Assembly: GCF_037126465.1 (NCBI RefSeq) | Contig: NW_026999351.1 | Location: 1,674,001 to 1,738,000, forward strand | Length of the DNA stretch: 64,000 nt | Direction of reading: 5' to 3' | From: Ornithodoros turicata | Lineage: Eukaryota; Arthropoda; Arachnida; Ixodida; Argasidae | Shown: in pieces, positions 51,358 through 62,942 of the stretch | How positions within the stretch are numbered: the first letter of the stretch is position 1 | Layout of the letters: each line of letters begins with the position of its first letter | Made by a program: the position numbers and the translations under genes | The notes under the pieces: model-generated | What the model was told of the DNA's origin: nothing | The model's input: the letters and a program-made list of their open reading frames with translations, nothing else | Database searches by the model: none

Positions 51358-53427
51358 TTGGACAATTTCGCAAGACGTATGCGCCTAAAGGAATATTTTT
51401 TCGACAAACCTAACTCCAATCCGAATCCCTTTAAACCAACTTCTGATTTCACACACGATGCCAACCGCGACAAAGCCCTGGATATGTACATCAAGGCTGT
51501 TCAAAGGGATGTACTTGACGCATACAACAATTCATCTAACCGCAAAACTAAACCAAATTTAACAGCAGCTGAGCAGCGCAGCCTCTCCGACTTACAGAAC
51601 TGTGGCGATATCATTATCAAAAGGGCAGTCAAGGGAGGGGCAATCGTAGTGATGGACAAACAGGACTACCTTAACGAGGGCTTCCGACAACTGGGCTGTA
51701 ACACGTTCTATGAGCCGCTTGACAGTGATCCAACAGATAAGATAGCTGCCGAAATCACCAAAACCCTAAAATCCCTAAAAGCGCGTGAAATAATCGACTC
51801 CTGCCTATATGAATTTCTAGCCCCCCAAAACCCTAAACCAGGCAGGTTCTACATGTTACCGAAAATCCATAAACCAGGAAACCCAGGGCGACCTATAGTT
51901 TCCTCAATCGGCACCGCCAAGGAGAAAATTTCTAGCTTCGTTGACCACCTCCATAAAGATATACCTCCCCGATTACCCTCATATATTAAGGACACCAACC
52001 ATTTCCTCGAAATACTTAGCAAATGTGAACCACCCAATGCAAGCTTGCTTGTAACGCTAGACGTTACCTCCCTTTACACTAACATCCCACATGAGGATGG
52101 CGTGCTAGCAGCGGAGGCGGCGTATCTGAAGTACTCCGATCGCGCGGTTGACCCATCTGTATTACCAACTCTACTCAACTTGATCCTCAAAAATAATAAC
52201 TTCGAATTTGACGGCCGCCACTATCTCCAAATAAATGGCACAGCTATGGGAACCAAGATGGCACCAACGTACGCAAATATTTTCATGGGTGCACTAGAGG
52301 AAAAATTTCTAGCCGTGCGCGACAAAAAACCTAGTCTATACAAACGCTTCTTGGACGACATATTCATGCTTTGGCCACACTCCGAAGAAGATCTCAAAGG
52401 ATTCATTCGCGATTTCAACCTGGTACACCCCGCCATGAAGTTCACCCACTCCTTCTCGGCAACGACTGTTAATTTCCTAGATGTAAAAGTAACCTTAACC
52501 GAGAAGGGTTTTTCCACTGACCTGTACCGAAAGCCAACTGATGCCCAGCAGTACCTTTCCTTTAACAGTTGCCACCCGCGCCATACTAAACTCGCCATTC
52601 CTTATAGCCAGGCACTCCGATACAGGAGGATCTGCTCGGACGACGATGTTCTAAACAAAAACCTCGCGGAATTAGAGCAGACCTTCGTTAATTGTAATTT
52701 TCCACCCAGTCTAGTAAGAGACGCCCTGTCCAAAGCACGACAAGCAGACCGGAGGAACTTATTCGGTAAACGCAACGACGAACCCAAGGGCGATCGCGTA
52801 AACCTTGTTCTTACCTTTGGTGCAGGCGCGGGTAATATTAACAGTATCCTCCACCGCCACCATAGCATCCTTCTGCAATCTGAACGGACACGACAAATAT
52901 TTGCCGAGAAGCCACGAGTTACCGACAGACGTGCCCGCAACCTCCAAGATAGACTAGTCAACTCCAAAGTTCCCAAACCATTAACACCTACGGCGGGATG
53001 CCATCCATGCAATGGTAAAAGATGCCAAATATGCAAATCAATGCAAAGCACGGCAGCGGTCAAGAGTACAAACTCCAACTTCTCCCTTAAAATCAATGGC
53101 GACTTTGACTGTAACTCCAGTAACATTATTTATATCATTCAATGTACAACATGCTCCGCGCAATATGTAGGTCAAAGTAAAATTTCATTTAGGATTCGAT
53201 TCAATAACCACCGATCAGATGTTTCGAAAAAAGGTAGCCTCCCGGTTTCTCGCCATTTTAGTCGACCCGGTCATCCCATTAATAACGTCGCACTTTTTAT
53301 TTTAGAGTCAAATTTCACATCCGATCGCTGCAGAGAGCAACGCGAATCGTACTTGATCTACAAATTCCAATCTCTAATAAATGAGGATAAAGGAGTGCTA
53401 TCAACTGTAAGAAGCATATCCGGATAA
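51358..53427 (+). CDS. Penelope reverse transcriptase with GIY-YIG endonuclease, copy 2
   Basis: The frame is 689 codons from a TTG and remains open upstream through the palindrome, reading TLSDAHRGLSFCP just after it. From SFCP on it matches copy 1 with scattered substitutions. The FLDD catalytic site, the CHPCNGKRCQIC finger and the GIY-YIG domain (with S for N after GQSK) are present. It lacks a plausible ATG and the N-terminus of copy 1, so it is 5'-truncated and fused to the inverted junction rather than complete. It lies in intron 5 of the host gene. Confidence 0.88.
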   Translation: MDNFARRMRLKEYFFDKPNSNPNPFKPTSDFTHDANRDKALDMYIKAVQRDVLDAYNNSSNRKTKPNLTAAEQRSLSDLQNCGDIIIKRAVKGGAIVVMDKQDYLNEGFRQLGCNTFYEPLDSDPTDKIAAEITKTLKSLKAREIIDSCLYEFLAPQNPKPGRFYMLPKIHKPGNPGRPIVSSIGTAKEKISSFVDHLHKDIPPRLPSYIKDTNHFLEILSKCEPPNASLLVTLDVTSLYTNIPHEDGVLAAEAAYLKYSDRAVDPSVLPTLLNLILKNNNFEFDGRHYLQINGTAMGTKMAPTYANIFMGALEEKFLAVRDKKPSLYKRFLDDIFMLWPHSEEDLKGFIRDFNLVHPAMKFTHSFSATTVNFLDVKVTLTEKGFSTDLYRKPTDAQQYLSFNSCHPRHTKLAIPYSQALRYRRICSDDDVLNKNLAELEQTFVNCNFPPSLVRDALSKARQADRRNLFGKRNDEPKGDRVNLVLTFGAGAGNINSILHRHHSILLQSERTRQIFAEKPRVTDRRARNLQDRLVNSKVPKPLTPTAGCHPCNGKRCQICKSMQSTAAVKSTNSNFSLKINGDFDCNSSNIIYIIQCTTCSAQYVGQSKISFRIRFNNHRSDVSKKGSLPVSRHFSRPGHPINNVALFILESNFTSDRCREQRESYLIYKFQSLINEDKGVLSTVRSISG

Positions 53428-53702
53428 CTTTTTTTCTGTATGTCCTCGGAGTGCCCGCTGCCTCTTTTCTTCTTTTCTTTACAGCTGAACACAATGACTC
53501 TAAGAACACCCCGGACAACAGGTTTTCAACGAGCGCGACCCAAGGCTCTGACACGTAATCTCCCCGGCCGATGACCCAGGAACCTTCCGGAATCTTCCAG
53601 AACATGACTCACTAGCGACTGCCTCGCAGTGGAATTGTACCAACTGTGACGACACTTTTGTAACCTTTTAAAAGACCTTGTACAGAGATTTTCCTCTCAG
53701 TC

Positions 53703-53730
53703 CCGAAGAAGGCGGAGCTTCCGCCGAAAC
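53703..53730 (+). ncRNA. Hammerhead-like motif in Penelope copy 2 3' region
   Basis: CCGAAGA, stem II GGCGG/CCGCC and GAAAC are in hammerhead order. The only core deviation is C in place of the universally conserved U4. The motif may be a degenerate hammerhead or a structure conserved for another role. Confidence 0.5.
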
Positions 53731-53835
53731 GTAGACTTCCCCAGACCCTTAGTTTAAATGCCAGCTTAATAAATAACTTTCCCCTACTCCCTACTTCAAT
53801 CTCTGGTGTCTTTTCTCCCCTATCTCTATATATAT

Positions 53836-54669
53836 GCAATATATATATATGTATATGCGATAGGCATGCTACTTTCACTATTCTCTCTGGGCCGGCGGCG
53901 TTCTTGGCCATATGTTGCTCAACCGTCAAGCGACTAATTACCTAAGAATCGTTGAAAAAGCTGCGAAGCTGTCCCAAAAGAGAACATCTGTTCCTTACGG
54001 TGACATGATATCGTTACCATTTTGATAAAGAATCCGTTCGGTACATAGTCCGCGAAAAATTTGTGGAGGAACTCCTTTTTTTCTTGATGTGCTTTCTTTT
54101 CTGTTCATTGCGCATCTTCGGAGACGCGTCTTTTCTTCACCCCCAGTGTGGAGGGTGGAGGAGCACAGTACCGCCTCATGCATCGAAGATGAGCTTTAAC
54201 TTGCAGAAATAAAACAAAAGCGTGTGTATGGGGTGACTCTATCTGAACTGCCCTTACCTTGGGTTGCATTTTCTGTTTTTTGATAATATTTTTTCCAGGA
54301 CTCAAGAGGCGACAGTGTGGTCTTTCTTCCTCTCACATTGGGGAAAGAAAGAAAGACGGGTCTCCGAAGATCCGAAATGAACAAAATAAAGAAAAGTCAA
54401 CGTACAGGTGGACGCATCATCACAGTATCATGCGCGCAGGGAAGAATTTGAAAATATTTGAGAAGGAAGAAAACAAATGCACAAAAATATTCCGCTACGC
54501 TAAACATTTCGGGATTGCCGTTGTTTTCAAGTCATTTTCTTCAGCAAGACGCTCTAAATGTACGTGAAAGTATTGTACGCTTGCAGCAGTTGGAGATTGC
54601 CACATGTGCGCCACGAAGTCTCAGAGGCAGTCAATAAGCTCACATGACCATATGACTCTCGTTTTGCAG
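53836..54669. other. 3' part of intron 5; no gene
   Basis: Apart from the AT-rich border of Penelope copy 2, only short frames without known motifs are present. Confidence 0.45.
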
Positions 54670-54741
54670 GATAGTGAACACGAGTGAATGCGATGACATG
54701 CATCTTGATCAATGCTACCAACATCTCATCCCTGCATATAA
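54670..54741 (+). CDS. Metalloprotease exon 6
   Basis: The acceptor TTTTGCAG and donor GTAAGG bound 72 bases. The first base completes an arginine codon with exon 5, 23 codons follow (IVNTSECDDMHLDQCYQHLI), and two bases are left (phase 2). Two cysteines are present, as expected after the catalytic domain. It follows 26 kb of intron filled with the Polinton and the Penelope cluster. Confidence 0.6.
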
Positions 54742-55749
54742 GTAAGGGTCACCTTTCATAATGGCTTCTCTCAGCGGATGAGTCGGTAGCGTATCCAAAG
54801 CGCCGATCCAAAGATAGCGGATTCTAAGCAGGCCGATGGCGCTGGTTACTTTTTTTGGAAGGGTACAAATCGCTGAGGAACTCCGGTGTGGATGGTTTTT
54901 ATATGTTGATAGTACGTCCATGGAATATCCAGTGGATTAAAATGGATATCTATTACACGTGCACAATATCCAGGACTACACGTCTTATGGATGTTCATAA
55001 GACGTTTCTGGTTATCTGGGAAGATTCAAAGCAGGCCGATGACGATGGTAAGTTCTTTGGAAGGGCACAAGTTGCTGAAGAACGCAGTCTTCCACGACTG
55101 ACATTAAATCTGGTGTCTCATGTGCCGAGATTTCGGCACATGAAAAAAGCAAAAAAAAAGTAACGTGTGGACAACGTTAATCCACAGACGCGACCGTCTT
55201 CGCGTCGCTCGTGATCGCACTTGTCTGGCGACAAAAAATTTCGAACTATGATTATGATCACGATTACTTACCTTCGCAATGGGACAGTTGGCCTCCATGA
55301 AGGGGGAAGGTGCTTACATTAACGTATAAACTACGTGTTTTCTACACTGCGCGTAAGCAATACCATTCGAAGGTAGACATGGAATGATGGGAATGATGGC
55401 ATGTAGTCTTGAGTCGGAGTGCCAACATGAAAGGAAGGCTGCTGAATAGCCGCATTGTTTTCATAAAAACTCAGGGCAACAGATGTTGCCTGTCCCAGTC
55501 GCAGAGCCCACTGGTGCCCTTGCCTGATGCCCCTCAACGGAGAGCAGAGCATAGACGCTTAGCACGAAGACGCAAATACGGCTCGCATTTACAACTACTA
55601 AGAAGTCAGAACAATGTCTCTCAATGGTGATTAGCTCCGAGAGTGTTGAAGATGGCCATCTTAGTTCCTGTTTTGGGACAGCTCTTTTCCAATAGCGTAC
55701 CTACTCTGCCTGTACGAAAATTTCTGGAAGCTAATTTGTTTATTTACAG
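54742..55749. other. Intron 6; small hairpins
   Basis: A diverged local duplication is seen (AGCAGGCCGATGGCGCTGGT at 54,828; AGCAGGCCGATGACGATGGT at 55,032). A hairpin TCATGTGCCGA/TCGGCACATGA lies at 55,118-55,143. No gene is supported. Confidence 0.5.
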
Positions 55750-55879
55750 GGACGACTTGAATAGAAGTCTATGCTACACAACGACAGACACGCAAAATGC
55801 GCCTACATTTTCAGGAGTAGTAGGATTCAACGTAGATAATTTCTGTAAGGCGAGCGCTACTATGGATGGACTAACAGCG
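55750..55879 (+). CDS. Metalloprotease exon 7
   Basis: The acceptor TATTTACAG and donor GTAAGC bound 130 bases: one base to complete a lysine codon with exon 6, then 43 codons (DDLNRSLCYTTTDTQNAPTF...NVDNFCKASATMDGLTA), exit phase 0. Two cysteines and the D-N-F-C motif suit the cysteine-rich part of tick M12B enzymes. The assignment rests on phase and context more than on clear homology. Confidence 0.58.
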
Positions 55880-56331
55880 GTAAGCATCACTACGGGAAAA
55901 AATAATATATTTCGTATTTTCGTGTTGTTTAAATTGTTGAAATGTAAACGAGGTCGTAGCGCTGGGAAGTAATATACCACTGTTTTTTTTTTTCGATTGT
56001 GCGAACTTTTTTCTGCAAAAATACTTTGTTTTGAATTTTCCGGTAACTGCATTTCCAAGGAAATTGTTTCGCGCGTGATGAAAAGAAGATACGAGGATTG
56101 ACGGCATTAACGTTTAATAGCGATGGATCGTATTAATGATTGATTAGTATTGTGCGAGCTCCAAGCGTCTCAGCAGCAGACTATTAGTGATGAGGTACTC
56201 TGGTACTACAGACGGACCGCTTCTTGATAGAACCAAAGAATAGATCCGATACTCAGGTTTAAGGAAACCCAGTGTTGCAAACCTAGTGGAGTGCCGTGGT
56301 GTCCTTCTTCACATATGATTAGTGATACCTC
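55880..56331. other. Intron 7, first part; no gene
   Basis: No feature recognised. Confidence 0.4.
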
Positions 56332-57337
56332 CCAAGCAGCACGCCAATATTGATCCAATATTGGCCCAATGTGGGCTGCCAATATGGGGGTGCACATATT
56401 GGCAAGCCCGTTTTGCGCCAATATTGCCAATATTTCTGTAATATCACCAACGTCATATCACCAACCAATATCACGTTCGTGTAATAATAAAGAATTATCC
56501 TGTATAATATTCACCACCAATAATACTTTTCTCTGATCTTTGCTTTTTTTATTTCTGCGGATCTAATTGATCCACGTTGCACATGATTGCAAAAAAAGCA
56601 GACAAAACACGGCATCGCCCAAAAAGAACGAACAACTACGCCCGCCTTGCTGAAGGCCACAAGCAATCCCACGCAGCTGCCAATGCCAAAGATCCCTCAG
56701 AAGCCTTCATTGGGATCGCAATATTCTGTGAACTAAAAATTTCCCACCCGCTCCGAGACTACAAAGGAGCGAAACACTTTCGTGACGGTGACGGACATAC
56801 GCCAGAGCAATTCACACTGCTTGCAGCAACTTGAAAGCACCTAATTTTACAGAAGAGCCATCCCTTCCTATCAGACATTGTGTTTTTTACTTAAAGGATA
56901 GCGAAGGAAGATGGCAGCTATTTCCAGAACGGGGAATGTTGAGTTGTCGAATTCTAGCGAACGTGACATTGGGATTGCCAAGTACGTTGACAGTTTCGAA
57001 CAATCTGTATCATCTGTATCATCAGTTGTTGGATGTAACGATGTCCTGAATTGGGTATTTCACACGGTTCAACGTTCAATCTTGACGTGCTGCTTGGGCA
57101 TTTGTGCAACACGGGTACGTACAATTTTCTATATTTTGAGTCAATATGGGGTGTACGCGGGCAATATGGGGCCCATATCGCCAGGATTTTTCCAATATCG
57201 GCTCAAAGTGGGCATTATGGGGCCTGTATTGCCCATTTTCATCCAATATGGGAAAACTCTTGGCGAAACAGGCCCCATACTGGACCCGTATCGCCAATGA
57301 CCAGCCAATATGGGCCCAATATTGTGTGCTGCTTGGG
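56332..57337. mobile_element. Inverted-repeat element rich in CCAATATTGG motifs
   Basis: CCCAAGCAGCACGCCAATATTG at the left end is mirrored by CAATATTGTGTGCTGCTTGGG at the right end. Internal text is rich in CCAATAT/ATATTGG and GGGCCCATATTGGC-like words in both orientations, and a third copy of the terminal word occurs at 57,091. It has no ORF of known type and is probably a non-autonomous element, about 1.0 kb. No clear target duplication was found. Related text recurs at 60,845-60,915. Confidence 0.6.
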
Positions 57338-58587
57338 TCCACTGACACAATGAATACGTCACTCACAAAGCAAGTCGTCTACCTCAGGCGGATCCTTCGC
57401 CTCGCAACCAGAGAAACAAAACTCCTGGAATGTATACATTTTTTTTCTCAACACAACTGTATCTGTGCTATTTCGGATCTCAACACTAAACAGTACATTA
57501 TTTACTACACCTGAAGGCACTTCAGGAAAAGCACGCTTCATTTATATGGGAGTACTACCGGTTTCAGCTATAACAACACTCTGAAAGATGTGTCCTTCAT
57601 GTGCGTTTGATAGGAGCCCCGAAAGTGGAGAATACGAGGCCTCTGCTTAGACACCACGTTAGGAAACACGCGTGAAGCAACATTAAGCATGGTGTCAAAG
57701 CATAGACATCATTTTGAGGTCATGTCGTTTTAGCGCTTGTCGACATATTCCGATTGGCTTCATGCCAGAAGACGAACGTATTTTGGCAACGTCAACTATA
57801 CGATGCTTCTTCCGAGACATAGTAGCAGATTTCCCCTCAGCTTAAGCCAATCGCATCGACTCAGTGTGTAATAGTAGGTCGCCATCGCATCCTTGAAAGT
57901 GGTCAACAGTAGGAGATCTCATGTAGAAAACTGAGTGTTTAGTGCGAGATTATCGGATGAATATAACTACCGAGGTCGAAAGACGCCCGGAACAGTGCAC
58001 AAAAAGAGTAAACGACTATTTACAAACGGGCGGGATTTTCGAGCGGATCACGGGTGCGGCCATATTTATGGTCACGTGTAGGTTGACATTTGCTGTGACG
58101 TGCGACCAGGACCTGTCCTAAATGCATTGCCTTCTCCCAGCACATTTTCGTCTATGGAGCAACATTGGACGCTGCAACTGTGCCGTCGAGACAGGGGAAT
58201 TTCCTTGCGTGTCAGGCCGACTTCGGCGAGAACCGTCCTTATATCCATGCCGAAAGTAGAATACTAAAAAACTCCACACAACTGTGCCACATAAGGTGCC
58301 GAGTAATAAAGACTCATAGCCGTAGGGATAATCACATGCATTTGATTTCAGGCTTGATCCGAAGCACGCAATTGGCGTCAGGCGCTGCGTGAAGTCCTGG
58401 CGCTAGCGTGAAGTAAACTAAAAATAAAACGTTATAGTTCAGTCCAAACCCGGGTCCCGTTAAAATTCATCTAATGCTGTTGATTCTGAAACTTTACTGA
58501 AAATGCTCATGGGTGTCATTTTCATGTGTGATGTGTGACAATGATATGGTGAGTGATGAATACACGTCTCGTCTGTCACCGTTCTAG
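57338..58587. other. Intron 7, second part; no gene
   Basis: Ordinary intronic sequence without recognised genes or repeats. Confidence 0.45.
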
Positions 58588-58689
58588 GGCAAAGGCTCTA
58601 CAGTGAGCAAATCGTGTACCACGTCGTGTGGGGTTTCGGGACACTCGTATGGCACCAACTTCCTTGGTCCATGCAAGGCTCCGCAGACT
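58588..58689 (+). CDS. Metalloprotease exon 8, cysteine-rich
   Basis: The acceptor CCGTTCTAG and donor GTAAGT bound 34 complete codons, phase 0 on both sides. The translation GKGSTVSKSCTTSCGVSG...NFLGPCKAPQT has three cysteines, a C-x3-C pair and an aromatic-glycine-rich stretch, suited to a disulfide-bonded domain. It joins exons 7 and 9 in frame. Confidence 0.62.
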
Positions 58690-58929
58690 GTAAGTGCATA
58701 GGGCAGAGTCAACACTATCTAGATGGATAAAGCCTTGTCACCCGTGGATGTGGCGTAGCCAATCAGAACAGTGTTTTTCACGGCGGTAGCAAATCCCGGT
58801 CGAACCTTCAGCTTCACCGGTCCCGGGGAGCGTCTCCACTCTTTTTTCCAAATTGGATTATGGATGTGCTGTGTACGTTTCAGCACGGCCATCAACACTT
58901 AAAATCCTGGGTCCAGTAGGTCTCCAAGG
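58690..58929. other. Start of intron 8; no gene
   Basis: No feature recognised. Confidence 0.4.
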
Positions 58930-60190
58930 ACTACGTTTAGTCAAATCAGTGGTCTTTAGAGCAACGCAGGTTTTAAATGGCTCCTTCATATGCATTAAGA
59001 ATCAACATATCAATGTGTGAAAGGCACACCGTTCAGACAGCATTTCTTGAACAGGCATTCAGCTGTGTCTTCTTTTAGCGTTCGAATGTCACAACCAGTT
59101 CATCACTATGGCTTTCCAGAGTACAACTCTATCATCCTTGAGTCAAGTAAAAAACTCATCCATGGCAGCGCCTCCAAACATGTACCTCTCCAGATACAAC
59201 AAACGTGAAACTGTGAAACACAATACTGCAACAGGAATTTGAGGTGCGAAAGGATAGCTTTGGCAGCCACATAGAGTACACTGATGGTTCAAAGGGTGTT
59301 TCCGAGGTATCATGCGCTATGGTCACTGGCACTGTTACAAGGTCACATCGTGTGAAGGTCACCATGTCTGTCTTCACAGCAGAAGTGTATGCCATAATTT
59401 TAGCCCTTAATTATATCTTACAAAATCGTATTAAATCATCAGTCATATACGCAGATTCTTTGACTTCATTACAGACTATATGTAGCATTCATTGCACAAA
59501 AGACCCCATTGTCTATCGTGCAAGGAACCTAGCAAGCACACAGTTTATCGGTTACTTTTCTGCTGGGTACCCTGCCATGTTGGGATACCAGAAAATGAAA
59601 AGGCCGATCGAGCAGCTGCTGCTGCCCTAACATACGACATAACGCCCTTTGACATTCCATCAAAAGATGTCGGGCTATATGTTTAAAAAGCAGCAGACAC
59701 TGGCAGAGCTTTTGGGACCAACAGACAAGCAACAAATTACGCACTATAAAACCTATTCCTCCATCTGCATCCAATCAACTGTATGAGGTGCTATCCTGTC
59801 GGCTCCGCCTGGGACACACCTATTTAACACATGAATATCTCTTACGGGAAGTAGACTGTCCCGAATGCAGTGACTGTGGGGAACAACTCTCAATCTTTCA
59901 CATCCTCATTGTATGCCCAGCCTACCAGCATCTCCGTGAACGTCATTTTGTTTCGTGCAATAGAAACTTCTTGCCACTGCGCACCCGGCTCTTCAGCTCG
60001 GCAATGAAAGTTTTGTACCCTTTGAAAAGGTATACATGTTTTTTTAGAGATACCGAGTTTTTAAAGGATCTGTGATTTTAATTACTAACCCAGCACTTAG
60101 CACTGGTTTAGTAAGCACAAAAATTGTACCTAGGTCAAACTTAATAACGCCACTAATGCGCCACAAAAAAAAAAAAATCAAATCAAATCA
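58930..60190 (+). mobile_element. LINE 3' fragment with RNase H domain (I/R1-type)
   Basis: From 59,244 the frame reads EYTDGSKGVSEVSCAM, FTAEVYAIILAL and VIYADSLTSLQT, the three RNase H active-site blocks (D, E, D). After a frame change near 59,500 comes WVPCHVGIPENEKADRAAAA, and from 59,788 LSCRLRLGHTYLTHEYLL, CPECSDCGEQLSIFHILIVC and CPAYQHLRERHF, the C-terminal zinc knuckle common to RNase H-bearing LINEs. The 3' end is a poly-A followed by an AAATC tandem (60,167-60,190). At least two frame breaks make it inactive. Confidence 0.85.
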
Positions 60191-60840
60191 AAGTTTTTAG
60201 CTGTCGTAGCCACATAGATGAACCACTGCCGTCCAGGCGTAGTAAACAGGAAAACTTCAAAATAAAGCTCAAAACTGTCCCATATTTCTATCGTCAGTAA
60301 CTTTGTGGAAAGTGTTCTTTTTATCTACAGATTCGTGTCTATAGGTTTTCGGAGTTATTGGATTCGTAACAGGGCGCACCGCAATCAGACGAAGTCAGGC
60401 TTTGTGTCCACGTAGAGGAGGAGGGAGAGGAGGTAATAAGCAGACCTTCTGTATCTAGGTGGCGTTGGCAGAGGCCGCAATGTGAAAATGTTGGAAGAGC
60501 GCAATACAGCATAACCGGCGCGGATTGTTTCCCGGTGCCATTGTTATATGGCGTCTAGTTCCTCTACACCGTTGTTGTCATTAGCGATGCGACGCCTTAG
60601 CACCATGTGCGGAACACATGGATTACATATGATCAGTGTTCTCTTGCTGGGTGATAACAATCGTGCCGTTCGTACGAATACGCTGCTGTCTTTTTTGGGT
60701 GTTGTCCTGTCCAAATTCCAGAACGCTTTTAGAAAAACAGAACAAAGTTATTTTATGTGCCGCTAAACATACGAGAGAATGACGTTGGGACGGATTGCAC
60801 ACTTGCAATACAGGGCGATATTAGCGACACTTCCCCGTTA
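60191..60840. other. Intron 8; no gene
   Basis: Only short frames are present. The 60,548-60,766 frame has a methionine start but no recognisable domain. Confidence 0.45.
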
Positions 60841-62045
60841 ACGGCTCAAACTTCGCAATATGGGGTCCCTATTGCCAAGTCTAATCCAATACGGGGAAAC
60901 TCCTGGCAAAACCTTATGTGCTGCTGCCGACACTCCCGACATCGGCCTAACATACGCTTGCAACACCGCTCAGAGTTGGGCCGATGTCGGGTCAGGATAT
61001 TGGCCCGATATCATTTGGACATGCTGCCGATGTCATTTCGACATGCTACCGATTTGTGACCGATGTTGCGTCAACATAATTTTGTATTTTTATTCGTGTG
61101 CTGGCCATCGTAGGGATGAAAACAACGTTAGACTGGTTGTTTGCGAGGAAACTACGTTTTATTTCTACCATTGTTTATTACTCGTTTTATTTTCTGATGG
61201 TTTTCTTTATCTCTCGTATTTCCCACGGCGTGCAATGAGCGCGGTATTACCAAAAGCAAGACGAAAAAAAAGTTCGAAAGCTCCTTAAAAAACGAAGCGC
61301 AAGAAGCTTTCAAAAGGTACCGGCATTTCTTTCGAAACAAAAACATACTATATATTTCATGTCTTACGAGCTTCCGCAAATTCGAGAGCCCTGCTCGTCT
61401 CAGAATCAAAATGGTGGAGGTGACGTGTCTGATTTTAGTTCGCTCACGCATACAAACAAGGCTCGAATGAGGTATTGCTTCAAATATTAACTCTACATCA
61501 ACGTAACGAATGTGTTTCCTACTTGCTTTTGGCGCGGGACACGAAGTAGGTCGATGGAAAGCCAGTGTCTGCGTTATGTCGTTTGTTTCCGTCAACATCT
61601 AGCCGACGATGCCAACTTCAGTGGGATGTTGGTCGCAAGTTGGCAGTGTCGGCGTCTTGTCTCTCGTTTCTGTGATCATCAAGCCGACATTGTCAATCTC
61701 TGTGAGATATCAATCGCACGTTGACATTGTCAGCGTCATCTCGCTGGTGTCGGTCAACATCAAGCCGACATTGCCAACTTCAAACTTATATCGGTCGCAA
61801 GTTGGCACTGTCGGCTACATGTAGCTTGTTTCGGTCAACACCGAGCCGACATTGCCAACTTCAGCGTGATATCGGTCGCAAGTTGGCAGTGTGGGCTAGA
61901 TGTCGCGTTTTTTCCATCAACATCGAGCCGACATTGCCAACTTCTGTCGTATATCGGTCACAGGTTGGCAGTGTCAGGGATATGTTGGGCCGACATGCCC
62001 AACTTGCTGCCGATATCGGCCCGATGTCGTGTGCTGTCTTGGTTG
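60841..62045. repeat. GCCGACAT-rich element with internal minisatellite
   Basis: 60,841-60,915 resembles the CCAATAT element of 56.3 kb. Then GTGCTGCTGCCGACACTCCC begins a family rich in GCCGATRTCGG palindromes that ends at about 62,041 with GATGTCGTGTGCTGTCTTGG. No ORF of known type is present. Confidence 0.55.
61600..62035 (+). repeat. Minisatellite, about 80-bp unit, five to six copies
   Basis: The core GAGCCGACATTGCCAACTTC followed by ATATCGGTCGCAAGTTGGCA recurs at about 61,602, 61,682, 61,769, 61,846, 61,927 and 61,989. Each unit is itself an imperfect inverted repeat (GCCGACATTGCCAACTT against AAGTTGGCAGTGTCGGC). Confidence 0.8.
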
Positions 62046-62463
62046 GTGGTGTGCTGAAAACTGTTCTGGACCATGTCGAACAGTGGGAACACATGTCAGA
62101 ACGCTTTTTCAGTACAGTCCGGTACACACAATACATCGACGCTGTGCCAGAATATTTTCGCAATACCCCAATACCCCACTATACACCCCCACACATACCC
62201 CAATTTAAGCAGGGTACATTTGCTCCGATGTGAACCCAATACGAAGTTTTACATTAAACGGGGTAGCAGGGTGTAAATATGTAGCACGAATACGGAAGCT
62301 TACTATGCGAGATATCACGGCCATGGCCACGGCAGACGTCTACGGATGACGTATCGTCATGCAGCGTAGGGTTACGTAGCGTAGCGTCGTAACGAAAACA
62401 AATGCGATGATCGATACCCTATCTGTTCTCATATCAGGGGTTGGTGCCGAACTTTGTATGATT

Positions 62464-62757
62464 ATAGGAAGGCAGTTGCCTCAGGACAGAAGCCGCCGAT
62501 ATTTCGAACAGAGACTGTTCTTCTTCTGGGCACCGTCCTCATCATTGGCATGGTATTTAAAGGGTTAGGTTTGACGTGTTTAAAGGTTCATGCGAATTGT
62601 GGGTCAACAGCCCGGAGGGAAGAAAGGTTCCGTACGGAACACGTCACATCTAACCCTTTAAATACCATGCCAATGATGAGGACGGTGCCCAGAAGAAGAA
62701 CAGTCTCTGTTCGAAATATCGGCGGCTTCTGTCCTGAGGCAACTCCCTTCCTACATT
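62464..62757. repeat. Third foldback with hammerhead-like cores
   Basis: The left arm 62,464-62,580 is the reverse complement of 62,638-62,757 with few differences, around a 57-bp spacer. Each arm contains a CAGAAGA, stem II GAACAG/CTGTTC, CGAAA series (minus strand 62,501-62,528; plus strand 62,690-62,717). This matches hammerhead architecture with two changes in the CTGATGA box. Confidence 0.7.
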
Positions 62758-62942
62758 CCACCGGTTCGCTGGATTTCTACCCATCTTTGTATGATTATGT
62801 ATCTATCAAACGATGGGGCAGAGAAAATGTTTTTCTGTAAAACAGAAAAAACATTTCCTTGGTACCCTTGAGTGTGCTATGAACTGATCCAAATGAACGA
62901 GAGCGACACAAAACTGATTAACATTTCGTTATTGCCTTTCAG

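Larger units (their letters stand above)
51280..53835 (+). mobile_element. Penelope-like element, copy 2
   Basis: It is nearly identical to copy 1 from the GGGGTCTGTCATTCTGCCCC segment onward, in the opposite orientation. Its 5' end is joined at the palindrome, so it lacks about 40 N-terminal codons seen in copy 1. The 3' region ends at about 53,830 in a run of AT dinucleotides, as does copy 1 at 48,361-48,375. Confidence 0.88.
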
